The position numbers were made by a program, and so were the translations under genes. This document shows positions 34,101 to 44,420 of a stretch of DNA of 64,000 bases, piece after piece. How positions within the stretch are numbered: position 1 is the first letter of the stretch; every line of letters begins with the position of its first letter. Origin of the DNA: Alopecurus myosuroides. Its lineage: Eukaryota; Streptophyta; Magnoliopsida; Poales; Poaceae. The notes under the pieces were generated by a model. That model was given only the letters and a program-made list of their open reading frames with translations, did not search any database and was not told the origin of the DNA. The stretch is from the NCBI GenBank assembly GCA_028641055.1, contig CM054059.1, forward strand, positions 110,434,263-110,498,262, read 5' to 3'.

Positions 34101-36120
34101 GGAATCGTTCTTATTTCACCTCGTGGAGACAAGCTGCAATACGTCCTGCGACTGGACTTTCCACCAGATGATCCAGCATCGAACAACGATGCAGAATATG
34201 AAGCCCTGTTGCACGGGATGAAGATGGCAATCGCCTGTGGAGCTACCCGATTAATGATCTACGGTGATTCCAATCTCATAGTGCAGCAGACGATGAAAGA
34301 ATGTGACGCCATTGCTGAAAACATGGTCGCATATCGTGACATGTACAATCTACTCGAAGGAAGCTTTAAAGGGTGCGATCTGAGGCACATTGCAAGATCT
34401 AGCAATGAAGAAGCAGATAGACTGGCAAACATGGGTTCCACGAATACACCCATACCGCCAGGAATATACTTCGAACGGATGGTCAAGCGATCGGTTAAAG
34501 TAAAGAAAGCTGCAGCAGCGCCAGAAACAGAGGTCAGCCCGCAGGTCGCGCTTATCGAGCTTATTCATAACATATCACGACATGTCTTCCTGGTCGAGCC
34601 AGTCTGGACGCAGAAATATCTCGACTACATGCTCAATAGACAGCTCCCGGCCGATCCACGTGAGGCCCGACAGATAATCAGGCGTAGCAAGTCCTTTCGA
34701 GTAGTCAATGGAGAATTATACAAGCAAAGCATCTCAGGAATACTTCAGCGATGCATCGCACCCGAAGATGGCAAGGAATTGCTCCAGGACATACACCAAG
34801 GAGATTGCGGACATCATGCTAGCTGGAAAACAATAATGGGAAAAGCTTTTCGAGCAGGATTTTACTGGCTAATAGCAGCCAGCGATGCAAAAAGCCTGGT
34901 CGAACGATGCGACGCCTGCCAGTGATTCGCACCAAGGCCGCACGCACCTGCTATGGAATTGCACATGATACCAATAGCCTGGCCCTTTGCACAATGGGGG
35001 CTGGACATGGTTGGACCACTACGCAAGTCCACACCAGGTGGATACACACACTTGCTGGTCGCAGTCGACAAGTTTACCAAATGGATCGAGGCTATGCCAG
35101 TAACTTCGGCCAGCGCCCAATGCGCCGTCAAGTTCCTCGACTCCATTGTATGCAGATTTGGTGTGCCACATGACATCATTACGGACAACGGTACAAACTT
35201 CACGGCAAAGGAAACACAACAGTTCTGCGAGGAAAAAGGCATCAATTTCAAGTTTGCTTCAGTCGCTCACCCGCAAACGAACGGACAAGTCGAAAGATCC
35301 AATGGCTTAGTTTCGGCTGGCATCAAGAAGCGATTACTCGATCGTCTACACCCCGCTGCAGGACATTGGGCAGAAGAGCTACCCTCTGTACTCTGGAGCC
35401 TCCGCACAACTCCTAATCGATCGATGAAGTACACGCCATTCTTCATGGTATACGGGGCAGAAGCAGTCCTTCCCGAGGACGTTCGATTCAGCGCCCCACG
35501 AGTTGTAGCTTACGGCGAGGAAACTTCCAACAAGGCACTCGCAGAAGATATGGATGCACTCGATGAAATGCGGGACATCGCACTCGCAAGATCCGCAGTA
35601 TATCAGCAATCCTTGCGCAACTATCATAGTCGCCGCATACGCCACAGAGCATTCGCGGTTGGGGATCTGGTGCTGCGGCTCAAACAGAAGGAAGGACACA
35701 AGCTCGAACCACCTTGGGAAGGACCCTTCATCATACACGAAGTCATCCCAGGTGGAGCCTACAGGCTAAAGAACCCAGAGACTGGAGGAATTTATTCCAA
35801 TCCTTGGAATATCGCACACCTCCGCAAATTCTATCCCTAGATTACTTGTTATGACAACAAAATAAGGCTATACTAGCCACTACTGTAGTTCGAATACATG
35901 GCTTCTCAGTCATCGCAATAAAAACATGATTCCTTCATCATATTCACTCGAAGCTTCTCGTTTTTTACATGCTAAAAGTTACAGGTACACACCCCATAAA
36001 ACACACGGGGGCTACACCTACAACTAAGCATCACAGAAAAACATCATACAAACAAGGTTGTACACCTTATAACAGTTTTTACAAACTATAAACAGATTAC
36101 AGGATATTTACATCCGACAA

Positions 36121-39100
36121 TCAATCGAAGCGCTGAGCATTCTCAGTCGCTAACACTCTATCTAGCTCTTCAGATGTCAATCGGATAATTTTTTCCGCCG
36201 CAGGACGTACAGCATCATAGTAAGGCGAGATATCATCAATCACATAATCTGGACGCCTAGCTACGGAGTTAACATCTATCTCAGGATGCCATATCCGGAC
36301 AAAAGTGAGAGCTACAACCACGCCGCAAATCATCTGATTGCGCACACACGCGCGAACTTCTCCTTCACGTCCAAACAGCCCGAGAAGAAAGCTCCAGTCC
36401 TCGGGACCCCTTTTAAACGGGTAAAAAGCAGCATTCATCGCAACCAAGACCTCGTGAAAAGAACTCACGAGAATTCTCGCCTGGATGATTCGGAATTTCA
36501 AGGTGGCCATCACAAATCCTCGACTGCGATCAGACCAAAAGTTGTTCGCGTGAGGTTCTGAGCTGCTAGCCTCTTGATGAATGTGGTTCTCTACCCACTG
36601 CTTTTCTTCCCTGTCATCCGGATTAACGACTGAAAAGGCAAAAACATACTCAGTCAGCTAAGGAAACAAAGGAAGGAAAAGGCACGGGGGCTGCACTACT
36701 CACAGAGCAAATCCCTTGCGACTGAAGCCAACTCATCCATCAGAAATTGTTCGCGCTCAGCCGCTAATTTCTGTTTGGATTTCGCCACATCGGCTACCCC
36801 GCGCAAAGCTTTTAGCTTACGCTCACCCTCCTGGACCTTATCACGAAGGCCCGCAAAAGTACCAACAGCGGCGACAAGTGGATTTACTGGAGTACCACGT
36901 CCACCCGACGTTTCTGCGACAAACCCAGTAGGCTGGAAGAATACAAGGAAAGAAATAAGATGCCCTACTCGAGTTATTTCTAGTCGCACATTTGACAAAG
37001 CGCTCGGGCTACTCCCATCGGGAGACAACGCACAAACAAGGAGAATAAATTCCCAGACGATACTTCAAATTAAAGACAATAAGGGTACGGGAATACATCC
37101 CAAGGTTCATTACAATCAAGGAGAAAAAAGAAAAACTATGAGGCTACATTGGTGCTCCCGCTAGCGGCAGTCGCCCCTCCTCGCAGTCGAGCAAAAATCT
37201 CAGACAGCTTCCGAGCAAGAATAGCGGCTTGCTCGCCAAAATGAGAGAGCCGTACCTTTTTGCCCGTGGAGGGGTCGACTGGAAGAGATGAGTAGGCCTC
37301 CTCCAAACCTTCGACTCCGTGCGCCAAAGCAAATTGGATCGCGGTCTTCGCACCAGACTCCGACTGAGCGACCGCGAAGGCATCCAGAAGATTGCCTTCT
37401 GAGAAGACCTTCAACAGATCATCTAGCGCAGGAGCAGGAGTGGCGTTAGCGATGAGGCGACTATGCAGTTGCTCCAGCACGTGAGTAGCATCGTTGATCA
37501 AGGAGAAAACTGCATCAGAGTGCCTCTTAAGCTGGGCAAGTGTGTCGGTTAGCACATCTACCCGCTGGAGCCCAGGGATCGCTAGAGGGACATCCAGAAG
37601 ACCTATAAAGGAAGAAAATAATACTTAGCAAAGTTCGGCAAAAGGAAGGATCAAAGTCGCAAGAATCCAAAACACTTACCCGCGAAACGCTCAGCGAGGG
37701 GACGGAGGAACGCGACAACGTCGTTATCGGCCTTACTCCCAGCTTCCTCTAACTCCTTCAAGGCCTTCCACGCATCCGCAAGTTGTCGACTGAAATCTTC
37801 CGATTGCATGCGGGAAGCTTCCAGCTCTTGTCGGATGACCGTCAGGTCAGCCTCCCGAGCAGTTACCTGCTCAGAGAATTTGACCCTTTCGGACTCCGAG
37901 AGTTCGAGTCGAGCTGCAAAGGAATGTTTATCAAAAAATCAAGAATGGACGGAATACTGAAGACAATGAGATGATAAAACTTACCCTTGAGAAGGTCATT
38001 CTCAGTTTGAAGTCGGCTGCGTTCCGATCGAAGGGACTCGCAATCCGATTCAGCGATAACGACGCGGCGACCAATCGCCGCAAGAGAATCAATGAGCGAC
38101 TGCAAAAGCACGAAGATAGAAGAGTTAAAAGGATTAAATTGGAGACTGTACCCGATTATTCACAATCGACTACAGCCTCGGGGGCTACTCCCATCGGGAG
38201 CACTGCCGTGCACCCGATAAAAATGAAATCATGAAGAAGAAATAAGCCAGACTTTGAGCCTGTAGCCGATCGCATACGATCGACTACAGCCTCGGGGGCT
38301 ACTCCCATCGGGAGCACTGTCGTGCACCCGATAAAAATCTGAAGATAGAAGACGAAGTTTACCTGGCCGATGGCGCGAGAGAGCGGATCTGCGGAGCTGT
38401 CCGTCACTTCCTTAGAAGCTGAAGTCCTGGCGGCAAGGCTGGGAGCTCCATGTTCCGCAGTCGCAGCTTTGGGGGCTGCTCTGGGAGAATTTTGGACGGT
38501 ACCCGCAGTGGGAGTTTCACCCGCATCCCTTGCCTTGTTCCTCTTTTCGGGAGGAACGCAAGAAGCGTACCTGCGAGGACTGATAGCCTGCAGACTGCAA
38601 CAAAAGATAGAAAACATCAGAATTGAAGTGCAAAGAATGTTCGACCAAGAACAAGGAAAAATACCTACTCGTCATCTTCGTCGTCATCCAGCAAGTCCGC
38701 GTTCCAGGCGGTTGCCATCACCGGAAACGAAGGCGAAGGGGCGAGTGAACGAAGTGGAGTCACGACGACGGGGGCCTGACCAGGCGATGCTTCCAAGGAA
38801 TTGTCCTTGGAAGTAGCCTCGGTATCATCCACCCGACGACGCTTGGGAGGGCCACCATTCGAGTCTTCAGCGTCATCCGAAGAATCATGCTCAGAACTCG
38901 ATGAGGCGTCAGCAACGCTGGTGTCAGCCGCGCCATCCTGGTGACTCGCCAATAGCTCTGAGGCAGCCTCACCCGCAGATGGCGGATAGCAGTCTGCCAT
39001 AGCTAGGCTCTACGAGGACAGAAAGAAGACGAGAAAAACTTTATCGACTAGAACTCAGAGCAAAAAGGAAGCGGCTAAAAGACAAAAAGGGAGAAACTAA

Positions 39101-40067
39101 CCGCGGCTGGAGGAGGATTTGAAGCAGCGAAGGCTTCAACTGCACAATCGGGGAACTTCTCCCCCACCTTCAGTCGAGTAATAGTCGCGATTTTCTTCTC
39201 GAATTCCACATTCGAAAGTTCCTCGCGGCTCACTCGGCTGGGGTCTTCTGTGCCTTGATACTCCCACATAGCGGAGGGCCTTTGCTGTAGAGGTTGGATC
39301 CTGCGCTTCAAGAAGATGCTCGCCAGATGCAGCCCGTTGAGCACGACTCCCGCAGTCTGATCCCGGAGGGCGGCTACTCTTGCGAGTAAGGGAGCAACGG
39401 TCTGAGTCTCCTCGGCTGACATCCTGTGCCCCCAAGACTTTCGCCTCGTCAGAACAGCGAACGGGTGGAATTCCACGATCCCACCCGAGCTGTTGTCGGT
39501 GACATAAAACCACTTCTTTCGCCAGCCTTGGGCGGAGTTGATGAAGTGCATGTTGAAGTAGCTGCTTTCTTGTCGAGCCTGGATCCCGAAGCCACCCGTG
39601 CGAAGCGGTTCGCCGGGCTCAGATTCCACCCGCGATTTCTTGCGGAAGATCCGGACCTTGAAGAGCGCCTTCCAGAGCGCCCAGTGTGGGCGAATGCCGA
39701 GAAAGAACTCGCAGAACACGATGAAGCACGATATGTGCTGCACCGCGTTCGGAGGGAGATCGTGAAGCTGTATGCCATAGACATACAGCAACCCGAGAAA
39801 GAAAGGGTGGAGAGGAAAGGAAAGACCCCGAGACACGTGGTCCACAAAGACCACGTGCTCGTTCGATTGCGGGTTAGGTACCTCCTCCTTCCTTCCGAGG
39901 CGAACCCGCTTCTCCGTCTCCGCCGGCAGCAACCCTTCCCGCTGCATCTCCTTGATGCTTTTTGCGGTGGTGTTGGGGGAGCGCCAGTCGCCGGCGCGGG
40001 GCGCGGGTTGCGCAGAGGGCTCACCGGACGCGGAAGTGACATCACCGCGCCTTTTTCCGCCAGCCAT
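36121..40067 (-). CDS. Antisense accessory gene of gypsy B, eight-exon model
   Basis: On the minus strand an ATG at 40067 opens exon 1 (40067-39102). Further exons are 39009-38669, 38594-38363, 38099-37985, 37913-37680, 37602-37148, 36932-36704 and 36629-36121. Every junction is GT-AG with pyrimidine-rich acceptors, every phase matches, and no stop intervenes: 3081 bases, 1026 residues, ending ENAQRFD. If the exon 6 donor (AAT|GTAGCC) is not used, exon 6 reads to TAG at 37136 and gives 784 residues. Exon 1 contains GLSFPLHPFFLGLLYVYGIQ and CFIVFCEFFLGIRPHWALWK, the grass 'putative gypsy type transposon' domain (Pfam Transposase_28 type). Later exons are acidic, then coiled-coil-like (ESERVKFSEQ..., ELEASRMQ...). 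Function is unknown. It stays open while gag-pol is broken. Confidence 0.75.
38165..38338. repeat. 60-base direct repeat in intron 3 of the antisense gene
   Basis: Copies at 38165-38224 and 38279-38338 differ at about one base. Each contains CTCGGGGGCTAC (38177-38188, 38291-38302), identical to the element's polypurine tract, followed by an inverted CTCCCATCGGGAG. Confidence 0.85.
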
Positions 40068-40170
40068 TGCTTGCAGCACGAGCTCGAGCGCGAGGAAGAC
40101 GAAGGTGGGCGCGAGGAAGAAGATGAAGGCAAAGAGCTGGGAAAGTTTTACCTTAGCGCTAACACCCGTA

Positions 40171-40176
40171 CTTATA
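40171..40176 (-). promoter_or_regulatory. TATA box of the antisense gene
   Basis: On the minus strand TATAAG within GTGTATAAGTACGG lies about 105 bases upstream of the ATG at 40067, so the antisense gene appears to have its own promoter. Confidence 0.5.
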
Positions 40177-40182
40177 CACGGA

Positions 40183-41273
40183 GCGAGACGATTTCAGCCG
40201 TACGATGCGCTACGTGGCGCTTATCGCAGCCACCACGTGTGAAGATGAAACGAAAGGGCGGCCAACGCTGTTCTGTGCCACGATCTTAACAGAAGATCGT
40301 GCGCATTTACTGCGCGGTTCGCGTAAAAACCGGGAACGACGTCTCGTTTCCCGGTCAAAAAGCTGACATGGTGGGCCATCCATCTGCTGCCACTCCGTCA
40401 CGTCCCATCGGGAGAAGAGGAGTGCGCAATGACGTCATGGCATACATCATTCAAACTCAAGATCTTTCGATTGGAAGTTCAAACGCGAAAATATCTTCGT
40501 ACGAACAACATTTCCTTCAAATAAAAGCAACTTTTTATGGACAACTCATGAAGCAAAAACCTCTTCGAACAAGAGAAAAATACCCTGTACACGAAAACTC
40601 TTTCGTATGGGCACAGCACTCCAAGCATGAAAACTCTTTCATATGGACTTAATTTCTTTTCCAGCACGAAATTTCTTTCGTGTGGGACTCAAACAAATCG
40701 ATCGGGTAGGAAGAACCTACCTCTTCTACACATGATAATTTTACATCATAAAGACCTGGATTGTTCAGCCGACTAGGCACGTCCGGATGCCATATTCTTC
40801 GAATATGAAGGTAAGACCCAAAAAGATCTCTCTTTTGGGCCTGGAATCGCACTCGAAAGCTGCGTCCTCCGGTATAATTCCGTGTCAACAACACGAAGAA
40901 AAATCCTAGCGGACGCGCCGGGTACCCCCATAGGTTAAGTTCGACTCGATAAGTCCACAACGGCCCAGTCGCAACAATCACCTCATCGGATTCGAGTCGG
41001 AGGTCTCGAATCTGAGTAGGCCAGGAATGTTTTTGCCCTAGTCGCAATTAATTGGCCCCGATCTTTCGGGAGAGCCAAGCTACTGTGCCACATCCTTCTG
41101 TGAAAAAAGCCGTAAAAAACAGGCACTTGTGTTGCTCGATACGCGAGCATGATGACTCATGATACAGGGAACACACCCTTTAAAAAACAATAACAGTCGA
41201 GTTGGTCCTCCAAACGAAGATCAAGAAAGGTTTGACCGTCTACTCGACTAGAAAAATCCCAATCGAGCAGACG
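40183..41273. other. 3' non-coding region of gypsy B
   Basis: No gene. Two related stretches near 40560-40690 carry AAAACTCTTTC(G/A)TATGG, a short local repeat. The region ends in the polypurine tract at 41274-41285. Confidence 0.5.
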
Positions 41274-41285
41274 CTCGGGGGCTAC

Positions 41286-41778
41286 TGACGAAGATATGAA
41301 TCCTGGACCCTGCGGGTGAGGACACCCCCTCTCAGGCCCAAGGCCAAGGCCCAAGAAGAGGCGCCCTTGGAGTACTCCAGAAGGCCCACGTGAAGCCCAC
41401 CCGCACTAACTTGCGGGTTAAGATAGGAAACTTGTAAACCGACCTAGCTAGAGTTCGAGTCCTCTCCGGGTAAAACTCGAGACCTGGCCACCTATATAAG
41501 GCCAGGAGAGCCCCCCAGGAGAGGACCAAGCAATTACCGCACGACCCAAAAGCCTCGAACTCGAGATCTACTCTCGATTTGAGCACACCATTGTAACCGA
41601 TCTAATCTTCAATACAGATCGACAAGAGGCAGGAGTAAGGGTTTTACCTCTATGAGGGCCGCAAACCTGGGTAAATCTCGCCTCCTGTCTAGCCGACAAT
41701 TCCACCAGCGCTCATGAGTTCTCCTAATCGAAACCCGATAGGTTCACCTAAGGGACTTGTTGAGTCAGGGATTCGACA
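41286..41778 (+). repeat. Right LTR of gypsy B
   Basis: 493 bases. The TATA box is at 41493-41499. It ends GATTCGACA and is followed by the CCCAT duplication. Confidence 0.93.
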
Positions 41779-41783
41779 CCCAT

Positions 41784-42031
41784 ATTTGCATGAATATTAC
41801 TTAGTAACAAATTTAAGGCATCGTATGCAACTCCAATTCCAGCACTTACGAATCAGTCTCAGTGGCCTGAAGTGGAAATTTAATTTGCGATGTGTCCTCC
41901 AGTAACTAGGAGAAAGGTTGGTCGGCCAAAATAGAGTAGATTCAAGACATGGTTTGAGAAAGGTAGTACTAGTAAGAAAGGAAAGAAAGATGCCAAGCCT
42001 AACAGGTCCCAAAAAGGTAACGAAAATAGAT
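41784..42031 (+). pseudogene. MULE transposase, part 3 of 3 (C-terminal tail)
   Basis: Continues directly after the gypsy B duplication with YLHEYYLVT-type sequence, then a basic tail: KRKVGRPK, a stop in place of the next codon, SRFKTWFEKG, SKKGKKD, SQKGNENRC. The Cys-rich end expected next is missing because element C, lacking the start of its LTR, abuts at 42032. Confidence 0.75.
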
Positions 42032-43401
42032 GCAGGACCTTAGAATTCTATCACGTACACGGAGTCCGTAGGAGACCCGGAGGGGGCCCTGAGGCAGGGG
42101 CCACGCCAACCGGTGGTGTGGACCCCTTGGCCGCCCACCGACATCGCCCATTCGCCTATATATACTCTTCCTCGGGTTAACCCTAAATACGAGAGACTCC
42201 ATCCACGAAAAGTTCTATAGCCGCCGTCATTGTCAACCCTATTTCAGGAGGGTTCTGAAGCTCTCCCCGGCACCCTGCTGGGAGGGGAAATCATCACCGG
42301 AGGGCTCTACATCACCATGCCTGCCTCCGGAGTGATGTGGGAGTAGTTCATCCTTGGACTACGGGTCCATAGAAGTAGCTAGATGGTTTTCTTCTCCTCT
42401 TTATGCCACCATGTTTAGATCTTGTGAGCTGCCTAACATGATCAAGATCATCTGTTTGTAATGCTACATGTTGTGTTTGATGGAATCCGATGAATATTGA
42501 ATGCTATGTCAAGTGATTATCAATATATCATGTTTATGTTGTTTATGATCTTGCATGCTCTCCGTTACTAGTAGATGCTCTAGCCAAGTTGATGCTTGTA
42601 ACTCCAACAGGGAGTATTTATGCTCGATAGTGGGTTCATGCCTTCTTTTCATCTGTGCTCGAGTGACAGAAACGTGACGGATGGGGACGTGTTTTTGCCA
42701 TTAGGGAGAAAACAACAATGTTTTCATTGTTTACATTACACACTTTTCTTAAGGCAATAATCTATTGCTTGCAACTTAATACCCGATGTCTAATTGGATT
42801 ATGTTCTGAGGGTGGATTATTAGTCATAGATGCAGTTGGATAACGGTCTATGAATAATGTTGTAATGCCCGCATGAATCACATAGTAATCATCATGTGAT
42901 GCATATACACTACGGTGCAACCTTTATATCTGTCAGTTGCCCAGCTGTAATTTGTTCACCCATTATGTTATCTATATTTTATGGAGAGACACCACTAGTG
43001 AACTGTGGACCCCGGTCCATTCTTTTGCACTGATCATACAACCACTACAAACATTGTTTTCCTTTCATTCACTGCCATCATTGTTCTATTTTCATTTATT
43101 GCAAACAAGTAGTGTTTTACACATTATACATCTAATCCTTTGTGTTAGCAAAATCGGTGATATTGAAAACCTCACCGTTTCATTGGGGCAAAGTATCTTG
43201 GTTGTGTTGTGTGCAGATTCCGCGTTGCTTCTGAGCTTCGTAGTGCGCCCTGCCAACATCAGCTGCCAACAACATTCAGAAGTGATTTCTTTCTCCTACT
43301 GGTCGATTAAACCTTGGTTTCTTTCTGAGGGGAAACTTGCTTCTGTGCTCTTCATGCCTTCCTCTTGGGGTCTCCCAACGAGCGTACATCTACGCGCATC
43401 A
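42032..43401 (+). repeat. Left LTR of C, missing its first ~199 bases
   Basis: Aligns from AGGACCTTAGAATTC at 47210 of the right LTR onward. The TATA box TATATATA is at 42157-42164 (47323-47330 in the right LTR). Confidence 0.85.
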
Positions 43402-43572
43402 AGCACTTTTTCTGGTGCCGTTGCCGGGGAGGAAGAGGATTTCTGCAAGGGGAGTCTCCCACCTCCAATCTCTTTACTTTGTTTTTGTTTTGCTTATTTT
43501 ATTTTATTTTATCTTTTTTGCTTCTTTATATCGAAAACACACAAAAAATAGTTCCTATTTAAAGTTGCCTTT

Positions 43573-44420
43573 ATGTCTAGTCATGTCCCTTTTACCATGT
43601 CACCTGAGGAAATGATCTTCACTTTCAAACAAGGGAGTGAGGAGAGTTTTCAATAAGCTTGGTCTAGAGTTTTTCATTCCTATTGTAAAACTGAACCTAA
43701 AATGACTCTAAGCTTGTTTCTTCATATTTTTACTTTGGCCTTGTTCTTTGCTATATATATACTTTGGATACTATAGTAGGAGGAGATTTCCTTTATTGTG
43801 ATGGTGATCAAGCTTTTAATGCCATAAAAAAATTGATTGCAACCTATAGCTCACCTAGTAAATCTGGTATAGCCCTCGCAAGCATTCCTACTATATTAAA
43901 CACTCTCGAGACATATATATCTTGCTTAAAAGTAGGTTATAATCAAATTCATGAACATTATGATTATGTCCTAGTGAATTTTAAAACCTCAAATTGGATC
44001 CTTACAGTAAAAATTGCTATAAATGGTGAAACCTTTCATGCTTGTTGTGATATTTTTTTCTGGATTTTATCTTATGCCTAAAGAGTAAAGAGATTTACGA
44101 ATCTTTGAGTCTTTGGGAACTTTCTGAGGGTGGAGAAGGAATACGTCTTACTAATAATGCCATTATATTTCCCATTGGGATAGCTGAAGGAGTGTTTACA
44201 AAACTCCTAGGAAGAACGGTATCAACTGATTATCTTGTTATTGAATGTGTATGAGAAGGCCAAATTACTTTTGGAAGATCTCTGCTAAAGCTCTTGGGAG
44301 CAACTATTAATATGGGAAAAGGCACCATGAATTTCACCTAAAATTAAGAGTAAGGGTAAGAAAGGTAAACGTAAGGCTCGTGGTATTGATTTGGATGCTT
44401 CTTCACTTAAAAATACTTGA
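43573..44420 (+). pseudogene. gag/protease-like ORF remnant of gypsy C
   Basis: Starts MSSHVPFTMSPEEMIFTFKQ. A stop interrupts near 43654, and the frame 43764-44081 carries GGDFLYCDGDQAFNAIKKLI ... NWILTVKIAINGETFHACCD, the segment that in this family resembles a retropepsin-like fold without a clear catalytic Asp-Thr/Ser-Gly. The end at about 44420 is followed by the family's conserved GGCGTTAAAGAAAAACACTT. Several frameshifts; no polymerase. Confidence 0.6.

Larger units (their letters stand above)
29373..35840 (+). pseudogene. gag-pol polyprotein of gypsy B, lightly broken
   Basis: One frame runs 29373-35840 with two in-frame stops: TAG at 32613-32615 and TGA at 34923-34925. A stretch from about 32130 to 32390 reads correctly only in another frame, so two compensating indels flank it. 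Order: a long Arg/Ser/Glu-rich N-terminal region; gag core near 30838-31310; protease with MDGGSGINIIYADT near 32047; reverse transcriptase with YVDD at 33201-33212; RNase H with DGS, AEYEAL, GDSN and NEEADRLA (34060-34430); integrase His-Cys finger (34790-34922); and integrase core with LDMVG, TDNGTNF and QVERSNG supplying D, D and E (35000-35300). Both stops are one change from a sense codon. No zinc knuckle is seen. An in-frame 27-codon duplication lies in gag (31025-31143). The element is defective but recently so. Confidence 0.9.
28946..41778 (+). mobile_element. Gypsy LTR retrotransposon B (Tat-like, 12.8 kb) with antisense accessory gene
   Basis: 492-493-base LTRs begin TGACGAAG and end GATTCGACA, with a perfect 5-base duplication CCCAT (28941-28945, 41779-41783). 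The primer-binding site TGGCGCCGACCGTGGGG is at 29440-29456 and the polypurine tract CTCGGGGGCTAC at 41274-41285. The order gag, protease, reverse transcriptase, RNase H, integrase is gypsy type. There is no chromodomain after integrase, and an antisense gene sits between pol and the 3' LTR, as known in Grande/RIRE2-like Tat elements. The LTRs differ at about seven positions, so insertion is fairly recent. Confidence 0.93.
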
